From positions 62,001-126,000 of the forward strand of contig JAJKFJ010023569.1 in the NCBI GenBank assembly GCA_027382625.1: DNA of 64,000 nucleotides, given 5' to 3'. Shown piece by piece: positions 8,435 through 20,800 of this stretch. The notes beneath the pieces are model-generated. The model did no database searches, was not told the origin of the DNA, and saw only the letters and a list, made by a program, of their open reading frames with translations. The translations under genes were made by a program, and so were the position numbers. The stretch is from Tetmemena sp. SeJ-2015 (taxonomy: Eukaryota > Ciliophora > Spirotrichea > Sporadotrichida > Oxytrichidae). Within the stretch, counting starts at the first letter, position 1. Every line of letters begins with the position of its first letter.

Positions 8435-9537
8435 ATGAGCAAAATTTCTTTTGAGGTTGATGGCTTTTAACTCAGATAAGAGTTAGGAAAAGGAGAATTT
8501 GCTGTGGTTTATCTTGCAGTAAACAGAAGAACGTATGTTTCTTAAAGCCTTAATGTGTTTAGAGGGACTTGTTATGCTTGTAAAGTTTTCAAGTCTTTTG
8601 ATAGTCTAAGTCAGGATAGGAAAGCCCTGATTAAGTCGGAGTGCGATATTTTGCGTAGACTCAAACATCCAAATCTCCTCTCACTACATCATGTCTCTAA
8701 CTTTCAAGGCCACCTTTATGTTTTCACAAGTCTTTGCCGCCAAGGTGATCTCAGTTGTTTCCTTTTTAAGTCAGTACCACAAATGCATCAACTTCTTGAA
8801 CATTTAAGTTTCGTTAATTAAACTATATTAATCAACTTCCCAGCGACAGTATAAGTCCAAGACTTCCCCTAAAAGACTGTAAAGTCATTTTGAGGCAAGT
8901 ACTTAGCGGCCTTCACTACATGCACGAGCGTGGTATCATTCACAGGGATGTCAAGTGCAGCAACAACTTTGTACAAAAGCTTTCCGAAATACCAAGAGAA
9001 AGTTTTCTGTTGAGGTGGATACCTTTCGGAAGATTTCTGATGAACCTTTGTGCTCCCAACAGACAACAGGCAAGACTATAGCCTCTCTAACATTCTGATT
9101 TGAGATTTGAAGACTTTCGGTTTGTTTTAGGAGACTATGGCCTTTCTAAGGTTTCTTCAATTGGAGGTCGCTTTCACAGATTTTACGGAACTCTGAACTA
9201 CATGGCTATTTAATTCAATATATTTAATGCTCCTGAGATGCTACGCAACGAGAGCTATACCATAAAAGTGGACATTTGGGCAGTAGGAGTTTTGCTTATA
9301 AAATGAGTGAAAAATAAATATATAAAGCTGTTTCTTTTGAGGTCTGGGAATTTTCCATTCAGAGCGACTTAGTAGGATGAGCTTCTGAGAGAAATACAAA
9401 CAGGGAATGCAGCCAAGCTCCCTCATGGCTTAAAGCTTTCAAGCGACTGTATTGAGTTTCTTCGATGCAGTTTGAACTACAATCCTGACAAGAGAAAGAG
9501 TGCTGGAGATCTTTTGAAGCTTCCTTTCTTTACTTGA
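8435..9537 (+). CDS. Protein kinase 3, DYG variant, interrupted by three IESs
   Basis: Complete kinase once three IESs and one intron are removed. Glycine loop GKGEFAVVY; intron of about 30 nt (GTATG...TTTAG) after NRRT; YACKVFK; KHPNLLSLHHV; HRDVKCSN; then an insert of about 50 residues; GDYGLSK (Tyr for Phe in DFG); APEMLRNESYTIKVDIWAVGVLL; end KRKSAGDLLKLPFFT at UGA 9537. IESs: 8787-8839 (9-bp pointer), 9205-9231 and 9294-9329. Two of the three IES sites coincide in codon position with inserts in kinase 1 although their sequences are unrelated. Resembles CDPK/NEK-type kinases; subfamily not assigned. Confidence 0.85.
8787..8839 (+). other. IES in kinase 3, 9-bp pointer
   Basis: ATCAACTTC occurs at 8787-8795 and 8831-8839. 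Removing 44 bp converts a frame-shifted reading into QMHQLPSDSISPRLPLKD followed by CKVILRQVL. Confidence 0.9.
9205..9231 (+). other. IES in kinase 3, pointer GCT
   Basis: GCT at 9205-9207 and 9229-9231; 24 bp removed joins NYMA to PEML, giving the kinase APE motif. Confidence 0.85.
9294..9329 (+). other. IES in kinase 3, pointer GCT
   Basis: GCT at 9294-9296 and 9327-9329; 33 bp removed joins VGVLL to FLLRSGNFPF. Same position as the kinase 1 IES at 2712-2745. Confidence 0.85.
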
Positions 9538-10675
9538 GAAGAAGAGAGTAAACTCAAATTTAAATAAGTGAACTAAAATAAATGCTTAAGCAAGTTTATC
9601 CAACTCCTTGCTCCAGGGAGTAACGCAGTAAGATTTAATAAGATAATCGCTTACATTTATAGCTGACTGAACGGTTTGAAGACACTTTGAGCTAGAGGGA
9701 GAGGCTCGCTCGCATGAGTTAATTAAAAAAATAAACACATGATCTATTTGAACTAGTAGAAATACATGCGAGTCGCTCTACTAGCTGCACTTTATAAAAA
9801 ATACTTTTTGGCATTCTTTTTTTACTATTTGTGAAAGGAATCGACCATCATTCCCCTTCTGATCTAGGGTGAGCCTGAGAACAAAATAAATCTCTAAAAG
9901 AATTGAATTTCTGAAAACTTAAAATTTCTACTTCATTGATTAAAAAATGTTAGATTTATTCATTAATTTAAAAAAACTTAATCTGAAATTATCATTATAA
10001 ATTAGCAATAAGATTTTTTCTTTAATACTTGAAATTATTTAAAAGAATTATTTCTTAGCATTAAAAAGAAATTAATTTATAACAAGATTTATGTATTATG
10101 AATTTAATATCTACAAAAATATTCAATTTTCTATTATGAATAATTTCATTGTAAAATAGAAATGCGAAATTAAAGATAGCATTCATATATCCTCTCCGAC
10201 ATTTATCCCCCTAAACAATTATTAAAAGTTCCTTCTTAGATCTTATAATATACATTTAAAGAAAAAATTATACAGTAATTTAAGTTCTTTTTAATTGATA
10301 AAAATACTTAATATAATTTCAAATTTTTTCCAGAATCGTGCTTTTAATTAAATTTTAAATCTAATTTATTATCTACTTAAATTCTGCTTTCATTTAAAAA
10401 AATAATACTGAATTTATATTTATATAGTTATCAAATTTTACATAATGAATATTTTTATAAGAAATGTAATAAAAATGCACAATTTGATTTAAAGAGTAAG
10501 ATTTGTAATAAATTTGAGAATAAAATAAAATTGATGGGAAATTGTAAAAGTTGTGACTGCAACTTTGGAGAGAACAAATAAATCAATAACAAATATGCTA
10601 TTTAAATTATTTATAGTTAATTTTGGCTTACGAATATGATGATAACGTAAGTTCCTGCAAAATAATTTATCCAAG
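9538..10675. other. AT-rich intergenic region
   Basis: No protein-like frame on either strand. Contains an imperfect inverted repeat at 9691-9785 and otherwise long A/T runs. Confidence 0.5.
9691..9785. repeat. Imperfect inverted repeat with GC-rich arms
   Basis: The arm around 9691-9714 (GCTAGAGGGAGAGGCTCGC then TCGCATG) is nearly complementary to 9765-9785 (CATGCGAGTCGCTCTACTAGC) across an AT-rich loop of about 50 bp. The arms are GC-rich against AT-rich flanks. Could be a small MITE-like element or a hairpin RNA. Confidence 0.5.
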
Positions 10676-12822
10676 ATGGTATCGATATTTAGGCCTAAGT
10701 TTCAGGGCCAAGCTAGATCTATTTAATAAGTACACCCACGAAACTAGGCTATCTTCTTTTCCTATATAAATAAAATGAAGAAAAAAACCTATCAAGTTTT
10801 ATAGAAGCAAGAATAGACTAGTGGAGATGGAAGTGTGAATAATAGCAAACAAGCTCCAAAAAATCCATTGATAGAACAGCACAAGAATATTTAAACCAGT
10901 TATATAAGTTTTAAGAATCTCATAGTCAAGAAATAGAATACTCAGCTAGAGCTTCTAATAAAATAAAAATCTTGGCCATAGATCTGCAAACTCAAGATCC
11001 CAAACTAATCTGAGATAGACTTATTCTCGAGAAGGAGCTGCAACTCCATAAAACGACTCCAAAATCCGGGAAATCAAATATTTATTTAATATTCTATTAA
11101 ATCTGTAACTATATCTAAACTTATAATACTTTTAGAGATTGAAGATGTTGACTTGTAGAGCCTTAAACAGCGATCTGAAATTTCCATAAAGAATAATCTC
11201 CAAAATCAATTGACTCCAGCTTAACTGAAAAATTAGAACAGCAGTATCTTAGGCAAATATTTTAAGGCTGTAAATTTAATATTTAAATTTCAATTGAGTA
11301 TAAATAATCTAGATCTAAGCTGCAATTAGAGGAGGTTTAGCTAGATTAAGAACATTCCAATTAAAGAACTAAACTAATGTTAGAAAGAAATATTTCCTTG
11401 ATGAGGAGTTCTGGGAGACAATAAACACTTCTGCTTAAGACGTATTAGAGAATCAGAATTAAGGCCAGGGTCAGAGTTTGATAAGCAAAGATAGAACTCA
11501 AGGGAGAAAGATTTAACTCAGTCTGATTTATAGAATCAGCAAAGAAATTAATTAAGACTAACTCAGAGAATACCAAGGTTTTGAGAAGAAAGAATACACC
11601 TACATTTAAATTTGAAATTGAAAGATGAGAATTAAATTTACAAGTGCTCAGGTGCAACCTATATTGGAGGTTGGTTTTATGGATTTAGACATGGATATGG
11701 ATCCATGCAATAACATAATAAATCGGTTTTAGTAAGTCTTAATTAAATTGGTGATATGAATGGAATGACGGAGCGAGGTATGAAGGAGAGTGGAGCTTTG
11801 GAAAAGTAGTGGGTCAAGGAAAATTCACGCATACTAAAGGAGAAATTTATGAAGGCACTTGGATGAACGACAAGGCGCATGGAAAAGGATTGTATGTTCA
11901 CTCTAATGGAGCTAAGTACGAAGGAAAATGGGAGCACGATCTTCAGCTAAATATTTAAGTTTTTAATTAGCATGGTATGGGCTAAGAGACTTGGCCGGAT
12001 GGATCAGTTTTCGTCGGAGAGTATAAAGAGGGCAAAAAGAATGGGAGAGGCAAGTACATGTGGATAGATGGAGCCACCTACGATGGAGAGTGGAAGGAAA
12101 ATGAGATACAATAAATTCATATGAAAATTATTTATAATAGATCCATGGATATGGCAGCTATTCATGGAGTGATGGTAGATAGTATATTGGCGAATGGAAA
12201 AAGAATGTTCTAATTATATTCTATATCCTAATTATATCTTAAGCTCTTAATGTGATGGATGGGTTCGGGATTTATACGTGGAAAGACGGGAGAACCTACG
12301 AAGGCTTTTATCTTAATGACAAGAAGCACGGTTATGGAATATACACCTGGTCTGACCAAAAGAAGTACTCAGGCTGGTGGTTTGAGGGAAAGCAGCATGG
12401 ACTCGGACTTTTCTTGTCTTCAGAAGGAGTTTCCTAACAAGCAGAAGGTTAACAGTAATCTTAAGCATCTAGAAAAATGAGGATTGGGCTTTGGGAGAAT
12501 GGAAAAAAGACATAGTGGTTTTCCAGCGATGAGGTTTCTGCTATTGAAAATGGAGATTAAGAATCTCTATCTATCTTGGAAAGGGCTTGCAATTTGGGAA
12601 GCAGAGTTTCAAAAAGATTTATTTGACAATCTAAATAATCTTAATACTTATTAGATCCAAACTTTTCCGCTTTAGTTTGCACCACCTCCTAATTTTAAGC
12701 AGTCTAGATCTAATTTAGTCGAACGATTAAGAGAACTAAGTCTGGATTTATATCTTTCTAAAAACTTGGGTCCTAATTCTAAAGATGACTCACTAATTTT
12801 TTCAAGTCAAGGAAATTTATGA
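10676..12822 (+). CDS. MORN-repeat protein with IESs between repeats
   Basis: N-terminal 300 residues are Q/K-rich and coiled-coil-like (KEYLNQLYKFQES, LILEKELQLHK). The C-terminal half carries about eight MORN repeats (YxGxW...HGxG pattern), for example RHGYGSMQWNDGARYEGEW, KGEIYEGTW, GAKYEGKWEHDLQHGMG and GRTYEGFYLNDKKHGYG. MORN repeats bind membranes or scaffold cytoskeletal complexes; the partner is unknown. Six pointer-flanked IESs are placed (10849-10885, 11004-11021, 11709-11761, 11945-11971, 12109-12145, 12204-12253); more probably lie at 11060-11300 and 12600-12660. All Trp codons in the repeats are UGG, which argues against UGA as Trp here. Start MVSIFRPKFQG at 10676, stop UGA at 12822. 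Confidence 0.85.
10849..10885 (+). other. IES in MORN gene, pointer ACAAG
   Basis: ACAAG at 10849-10853 and 10881-10885. Removing 32 bp shifts the frame from the start-codon frame into the QEYLNQLYKFQES frame. Confidence 0.8.
11004..11021 (+). other. 15-bp IES in MORN gene, pointer ACT
   Basis: ACT at 11004-11006 and 11019-11021. Removing 15 bp eliminates an in-frame UGA and gives QDPKLILEKELQLHK. Confidence 0.65.
11709..11761 (+). other. IES in MORN gene, pointer AAT
   Basis: AAT at 11709-11711 and 11759-11761; 50 bp removed gives HGYGSMQWNDGARYEG, a canonical MORN repeat. Confidence 0.85.
11945..11971 (+). other. IES in MORN gene, pointer AGC
   Basis: AGC at 11945-11947 and 11969-11971; 24 bp removed joins EHDLQ to HGMGQETW. 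Confidence 0.8.
12109..12145 (+). other. IES in MORN gene, pointer CA
   Basis: CA at 12109-12110 and 12144-12145; 35 bp removed joins ENEI to HGYGSYSWSDGR in frame. Confidence 0.75.
12204..12253 (+). other. IES in MORN gene, pointer AATGT
   Basis: AATGT at 12204-12208 and 12249-12253; 45 bp removed gives KKNVMDGFGIYTWKDG. Confidence 0.85.
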
Positions 12823-12955
12823 CTTATTTTTCCATATTGATAATCCTGGTCTTATGTTTTATAGTAAGTAAGTTTCATTTAAAAAGGAAGAAATAAAAAA
12901 TATGATGAGTTTTATATAGAATCCTCCTTGATTCAACTATATAATAAAGCTAATT

Positions 12956-15900
12956 ATGCAGTCAGTAGGTGTTGATAATTAATAGTTTACTCGGGCAAAG
13001 TAGTCTAAATAATTTAGGCAGAATATTCCTTTTGAGATTTATAAATAATAAAATCTCTTTGCTCTGTTCCTCGATGGTAAGTTTAGCTAGCGTAGATAAG
13101 GCAAAGTTTTTGCTCATAAAATTTCAATAAATCTACCTCAAGAATCTACCCTCTTTGGGATTCTATAGCACTATCTTAAATATGAAAGTTATTATGAATT
13201 TTGTTGACTATCTTCTTGCATTAACTTTACTCTAATGCAATTCTTTAATTTTATTTATGTAGGGACTTCTATCATTTCTCAGCTGCTGCAATTCAGACAC
13301 AGCTTCCAAAGAAACTCAGCAGCAAGCGCCAACCCAAAATACTATCCAACACAATCGATCTAGTATTGCATTTTAAAAATATTAAACTCTTAATGTCATT
13401 CAACTCACTTGAAATTAAGGTTAGTATAATTTAAAGACGTTAATAGCTTGAACCAAGTTGCTGCGTTAGGACATCTGTTATAAGAAAACTAGTAGCTTCA
13501 AAGTGGGAGACGAGCGCAGTTGCAAGTGCAAATACACTCCAGCAATAACAATACGAGTAACTGCATTGAAAGTTTACTCATCTAAGCAAAAGCAATAGCA
13601 GCCTCCCCAGTCCAATTAGCTGCAGCCCTAACACTCACTTTCAATTAATTAACCCTCAATCTAATAGTCAGCTTTCAGTGCTTAGTAATAGTAAACACAG
13701 CAGCTGCCAAAGTCGCACAACCCTAAGTTTCATATTAAGTACTACCGCATGCTCATTAATTTTATTAGCTAAAGAATTTTAATAAATTGCTACAAGTGTA
13801 GTCAACTATCATTATTTTAAAAGGCAGAGAATCTAAAATTACTTCATTTATATAGCGATAGTAAATGGTTGCACATCTTGGCTAGTAAAATTTAGAAGTC
13901 TAAGGTCTGAACAAAAGGATAATAGCTTTTAGTATTTTTAAGAAGAGATAGTCGGAGTGTGGCTGTATCTCCCATTTAAACATAACCTCACCAGATCATC
14001 ACAATAAGCAACCCACCTCCTGCATAGTTTCAACTCATTCGTTTTATGTGATTATGAGCTTAAAAGATTTTTAAATTAGCATTCAGTCTGATAATGGAAT
14101 TAACTCAAACTGTTTGCCCTAGAACATATCTCATCAATTTTTCGCAGGTCCATCTCAAACTTAGCCCTAACTTCAAGTTATCAATGCTAGTCAATAGCCT
14201 TAGTTCTAGCTATAGCAACAGCCATCTTAATAAATTTAAGTCCAACCTTTAGTTTACTCTTTTAAAATTTTTGATGATGGAAACATTATTTACAAAAATT
14301 TAGTTGATTTCCTTGGTCCTTCAAATTAATATACCCAAGCGCTCAATATTTAAAATCTGAATCCACCCCAGACACTAGATTTATTTTTCGCAATCTTATT
14401 AATTTTAGAAGGGGCTGGACTTGCAGGCCCAATAATGAATGGAGTTGATAGCAATAGAATATTGCAAATCCATGTATCTAATCAACAGCCCCAACATATT
14501 TTATACACAAGCGGCTCTTAAAATCCTCATTTATTCCCATCACTTTAATTAGTAATCCTATTCCATCTTCGTTTCAGTAATAAAAAACTATCTAAGTTCA
14601 ATCAAGTCACCCACATCTCCTTCATTAGCAATACATAAATTTAACTTGCTAATTGATTTTCCATAGATTGAATAAATGGGCCTGTAATGAACTCTGGACC
14701 AACTCAAAACCAGCATTTGTAGAACTAATCACAAACTAACTTAGTTAACATAGTGAGCCAACATCAGCTTATGTTCGTCAATAGTCCCAATCACCTAGCT
14801 CACATGACAACCTTCCCCAATTAAGCTCAAGTCTAGCTCAACCATCATTCAATTAAAAAAATATCATTATCATTTCAATCTTTAATCAGCCTCATATCCT
14901 GAATTAGATGACAACTCCCCCTTAGATTCACTATATAGATTTTGCTTAACCACTCTAGTAATAGCAGCCACAAGCAACTTTAAATACTCAGCCTCAGCAA
15001 TACCAAATCAATTGTGAATCATTAATTTTAACTCGTGTCTGGTTTCGGGTAGAGTGTGAACCCTCAACCTCTGAGTTACTCACCCAATATTTTCCATTAG
15101 CAGCAAAATCAGCAGACACCAAACTAGCAATAAAATCAGATGCAACAGCAACTTTCTAACTCCTATCTTGCTCCGTCCCAATACACTCAAAATCAATAGG
15201 TATAGACTCCCATTCAACATTTTATTTTCACTTCAATTTAACAGTATCTACAGCCCGCAACTAACTATAACTATACCAACTAAAGCTAAATCTAGCCTTA
15301 GTAGCAATAGATCTAATGAATATTTTTAATATTCTATCTAATTCAGCACTAAGTTCAAACTTAGCAGCCATAACCAAGCTTAAATTTCTAGGGAAACTCA
15401 GGCAATCAGTTCCAAGCCCTAAACCCAAATCAAATCTCATTATCCCCTAACTCCTAGTATCCTTAAATAAGCCAGATTCCGAACTCTTCCTTTCAGCAGC
15501 AACTTCTTACTTATGAGTAGCAACAGCTATTCGTTTAGCCTCCGCAATACTATTAAATCCCTCAAGTTTAAATTCCTCAAAATGGTATAATCCAAAGCTA
15601 GCCATAATCTTAACCTTAGCAGCTATTTCAAAGCTAAGAATCAAATCGAATTCACACCATAAATTCCTCTAGCCATTAACCCCAGTAACCCACAAACATG
15701 CAAGTTCAAGAGGCTTAGAACTAATTATCACAATTGCAAATCAAGCCTCAGAATAGTGCAGGTTCGAAAAAGCCTCTTAACATCTTGACTTAGCCATTAA
15801 GTGATAATTAGAATAGCTGCTCTTAAGGATTTGATTTATCTCCGAATCAAGCAAATCCAGGTCCTAATTTTTCTTCTTAATTTAAACTATATAGATCTAT

Positions 15901-17578
15901 GAATAACTTTTAGACTTCTTCTTAAGATTAATCAAAGGCCGCATCTTAATTTTATAACCCCAGACAGCATCATAGAAGTAATACCATCAATCATCAAAAA
16001 GCTTTGAACTAAATATTTCACATTTTATTAAAGACTCGCAAATAAATGAAAAGACTTCAAACTAAAGGATGATCCACCAAAGTAACATCAGGAGTGAAAA
16101 GGCACTACTAGAGCAATAACTCAATTAAACTTAAGATTATGTTGTTGTGTGTAGATTTTAGTATTTCACTATAGGGCTTAGCTAAATAGTGTCCCACAGG
16201 GTGTATTGCTCAACATAAACAACATATAAGGAGTGAATTACGGTGGGTAGGGTACAAGCGGATTCTACGCAGGTAGCGGGTAAGGGATGGGACCTAGTGC
16301 CAACAATTCTTCACTGAATGATGTGAGTCTAGCAGGCAGCTTTGGCAATCAAGCTCATTACAAGCCCAATAGTGGTAACGGAATCTTCAATTAGATCCAA
16401 TCTATCTCCAATCAAATATCTTCACCACCAATGAAGCAAGCCAGTAACATTGAGAAGTATATGTGATAAGATACTAATTATTTATCTTTAGATTAAGTAT
16501 CTTGAAGAGCAGAAGAAGGTTGAGGGATTGCTATAGCTTGACGACATACAGCATTAGGAGTCGATGCAGAAGTTTCAAGTTATACTGGCTCAAGGCAACC
16601 AACCTTTCAGCTTGAATAATTCTCAATAGCAGGATTTCACTTCTTAACTAAGACCACTAATCCAAGCTAACCCCTGCCCTCAAGAATAAATTTATTTATA
16701 ATACTGCAATTTAATTGCTATTTAATTAGAGTTGAGTGGGTGCTTTTAGAATGACAAAGCCGGAGTATCTGTATCTTCTGTTTCATAGTCAGAGCAGCAC
16801 AAGCTTCTAAATGGAGATCCGAGCTAAAGCAGATTAAAGGAAGAGCTTATTTTAAGTTACTTTACTAACTTTTTGAATCTTTCATTCTACTTTTTAAATT
16901 AATAGTGACTAGTTATTGACTCCTAAGAAATTGAGTAACACTGTGAATCATCCTGGGACAAAAAAGAGAAAGTCTCGAGCAGCTTAGAATGTAATTGCTG
17001 AGCCAGAAATGGCAGTACTAGTTATTCAAGAGGAAGAAGAAAAGAAGCATGAACACAACTCTAAAAGCTTGCCTCTTCAGCAACTCTCTAATCTTAATTA
17101 GCAGTTCCAGCCATTAAACATTCATAATTAAATTACTTCGAAAAAAGAAAAGAGTATAATTATAGGTTTCATCATAGGAGTTCTGATGAGAAGGCTTAAA
17201 ATATCTTAGGCTTTTAGCAAAATTTCAATATCAGTGGGGGATAAGTCATTAGCTAAAATATATCAGGGATTTCAACGGGTACAGACTATTAATATTATAA
17301 TAGTTGTTGCAAATTAAGCACTTTCCGTACCTCAGTCATTTACCTATAATCAGTTAAACTAAATGTAAGCACTCCCTCAGAACCAGCAAGACTAAGCACA
17401 CTTGCAACAACAAAATGTTTTGATGCTCAACCAAGAAATTAATTAGAATCTGCCTCAAAATCAAGCTCCTATTCCCAATGATGCTAACAATCAGAGTTCA
17501 CCATTATAATATTTTATATAGCAGAGGAAACCAAACTTAGCGCAGATACAGATATTTAAAGATATCAATTATTCATGA
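12956..17578 (+). CDS. Very large Q/N-rich protein, function unknown
   Basis: Starts MQSVGVDNQQFTRAKQ. A moderately complex N-terminal region follows (NLPQESTLFGILQHYLKYE; FYHFSAAAIQTQLPKK) that I cannot assign, then about 3 kb of Q/N/P-rich sequence in which most Gln codons are UAA or UAG. A short structured segment occurs near 16455-16570 (IEKYLEEQKKVEGLL after removal of the IES at 16455-16500), and a basic patch near 16960 (KKRKSR). Ends IFKDINYS at UGA 17578. Composition resembles transcriptional coactivator or RNP-granule proteins, but this is inference. Several further IESs and introns must exist because the open frame changes repeatedly between 13200 and 16900, so exact structure is unresolved. 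Confidence 0.6.
16455..16500 (+). other. IES in Q/N-rich gene, pointer AAGTAT
   Basis: AAGTAT at 16455-16460 and 16495-16500. Removing 40 bp eliminates UGA and joins NIEKY to LEEQKKVEGLLQL. Confidence 0.9.
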
Positions 17579-17891
17579 AATTGAGTATTAAAAGAGTTTC
17601 ATATTAAACTTAGCAAGTCATTAAAATTCACTAGCAGAATAATTAAAAAAGATATTTCTTAAATAGATACAAATTTTAATCTAAACTTAACTTAGTTAGT
17701 TAAATTGAATAAATACTTAATATTCTATAAATTAATTTTATATAAAAATGATTTACTTTAATGAGAAATAAAATAATTTTTAATAAAACTTATGGAGTTT
17801 AATGCACAAATGTTATAAATCAGATCAAAATTTATCTTTGACATTATAATTTCTCTCTCAATAAATATGATGATTTTTGTCAATTATCTTC
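17579..17891. other. Convergent AT-rich spacer
   Basis: Short 3'-to-3' intergenic region between the Q/N-rich gene (+) and the Myb gene (-). Nothing recognisable. Confidence 0.5.
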
Positions 17892-20800
17892 TCATATCAT
17901 ATCTACCGAGAAGAATTCATTAGTTCTATCTTCGTATTGAAGTTAATTGCTGTCATCTTCTTGCTCCAAGATTTCTCTCTAGTAACTCAACTCCAAATAA
18001 TTAGCATCACTCAGCAGATCATCATATTCATCTCCAATAGCGGCAGCTTAGTGTTATGCTTAAATTGATGGAGCTTGATAATTTAAAAATTCTTCGAGTT
18101 CTGATTTACTTGCGTTTTTGGGTTAAATTGCCTGGCTCAAGTCTCCACAGTCATCGTAGATTGAAATTTCTTCTTCTGTCTAGCTCTTCTGGCTTTTAGA
18201 AATTTTATTATCTGCTTCCATTTGAACATTCCTGTTCCTTTCATCTACGTTATATTTATTTATTAATTGCTAATAAAGTTATAGTCTTATTTTTCTAAGA
18301 GCAGCTAACTGATTAATCTCTGAATTCCCTTATCCTTCAATCCTTATTCCAGATCCTTCGACTGTTTCTTATCTCAAATTAAACTTAAAGAATTAGCTAA
18401 GTATAAATGATCACATTTAAACATCTTTGAGTAACTTCGATAAAGGAATGCCTTCTAAATCTTAAATTAGTCCTCGATTCTTGCTCCTTCGAGACCTACT
18501 GCTTTTTCCACTCTCTAAACTTCCCTCCTCGTAGAGTGCACTGCTGTCACTCAAACTTCTATTTCTTCTCTCTGCTTCTTGCTCGTAAAGCTCGTCCAAG
18601 TCTATGTCTTCGAATTCACTATCCTAACCATCCTCCAGCATTAATCTTCCAAATTTCTCAGCTCTATTCTGGTCACTCACGATATTTTGGTATTCCCTAT
18701 TCAAACAAATTACAAATTGATTCGAGATGGAAATTAATTGATTTGGAGAAGACATGAATTTCAATAAATTAGCAACTTACATTCTTAAGAAATGAGCTGA
18801 TCTATTTGGCAGAAAACATTTGCTAATAAGTGACCAGCGATGAGTATTCGATCCAAACCATTTGAGAGCCTGAGCAAACTTTTTCTCCTCTGTTTCAGAG
18901 AGTGGCATATTCCTCGATAGCTTCCACCTCTTAATTAAGTTGTCAGGAGCTTTTGCACAAGTCAGATTTTTATATCTGTGCTTAATATAAAAAAGACTTT
19001 TTTATTAAAATGATGGTGCTTGATTTCGTTTGCAGATTTATTAAGGAGCCAATTCTCTTGAATACTGTTGACGTCTTTATATCCAAATTACCTCAAACCA
19101 AGTAGCAAGAAGTTGTCATCTACATATGAGAATCTTCGCCTGTTTGTGGTTTGTTGGCATTATATAGGTGCGGGGATAGGCTGACCCTCTATCTGAAATT
19201 CTAAAGGAGTGGCAGAGTTCACTCCTTAGTCCTTAGACTTTTACTTGTTCAAGCTAAAACATAAAGAAACACATTTTTGTAGGGAAAAATTAGTGCTGTC
19301 CTCTTTAAAAGTAATTATAATGAATTATACGAAATTATTTGATCTTGCATTTGAGCTTGCTTGAAGAAAGGATGATTTTGGTAGTTGCTATGGGACCAAC
19401 ATCCTTTTGGCAGGAAGTTGTAAATTGAAGGAAAAATAAAAGGATAATATTTGGATATAGAATATTGAAGGGAGTAAGTACTGATTGATAAGAGGAGAGT
19501 ACTTAATCAAGAACTTCATTTGTCCCTTTGCATCCACATTAGATTTTTGCATCTGCTGCATGATATCTGGAGCTATGTCAAGCAAAGGAGACTGGAAATA
19601 GGAGACTTGTGGGTGTAGTTTCAAAGGCTCTTCCTTAGAGTTCAGCAGATAAGGCACTTCATACTAAGGTAAATTGGTGAAAGGTTTCAAAGTTAATAAA
19701 TATATCTTGCCCTATATTTCATTTAAGTTTAGCTCTTTCTTGCTGGAGAAATCATAGAGGAGAGAGTAGATACGATGATTGAGCTTTTCATTTGCATGAA
19801 TTTACTTTTGAGATAGAAGACCATAGCTGGAATCACTTTATACTTTCCATTTAGCAATAGGGTTTGGTATATGATCTGAATGTACATTTCTATCTTAGAA
19901 AATTAAAAGCAAGCAAATATTCAAACTAAGATATAATATCTAGTGTACGAGCTCTCTCAATTGCTCATTTTTAAAAGGATAGAAGCTCTTTCTGAAGAAC
20001 TCTCTGATCTCCTCTCGTTTTTTAGTTTCCTGATACTCATCCTTGGATTACTTATCGCTTTCATTTATCCCATCAGAATTGGCATCACGCATCATTTTAT
20101 CTCTTAAACTTCCCTAGTGTGAATCAGGGTGACTCAAAGCACTTTACTTAACTCCTAAACTTTGTGAAGCGAAGTTGGGATATCCAAAATAAGGAGGAGG
20201 AACTCTCTATCCTTACTTCAAATCTGTAGGGTGGGGTATAGCTTAATTTGCCATTCCGAAGTAAGGATATCCAGGATATGGAGCCATCGGATGATATGGA
20301 GTTTGAAAAGGATATTTTAAGAAAGTCTTAAAATGATTTTAAATCGATATCTGCCAGCAGCAGCAGCCATTTGATATTACTACTAAGCATAGTAATGAGC
20401 GGCAAACTGCTCGTACATCTTTAAAGATTCTTGCCTCTGAGAATCACCATATCCGAATGAGTAAGGATTAGCCCCCAGACTAGCAAAATTTTTCTCAAGA
20501 ACATCATCTTTCTTCTCCTCTGCCTTCTTAACTCGCTTTCTTCTTCTTTTCTTGCCTTCTCCTTTGCCGTCGATAAAATCCTCATTATCATCTTGACCAA
20601 GCTTCTCAGGAGTAATTAATCAAATATCTTATTACTGAATTCAAATAGAATCATAGTAACTTAAATCTCAATGCTCTTGGTTTCAATTTACCCTTAAGGA
20701 CTCTAACCTCCAACAATTTTTTGATTCTAAGCTTGATTACCTATATTGCCGCTTGCCTAGAAGCCACAATTATCTGCTTAGTAATATTGCTGTGGAGTTG

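Noticed and set aside
15755..15780. tRNA B-box-like GGTTCGAAAA
   Set aside because: It lies in a Q-rich coding frame with no cloverleaf around it.
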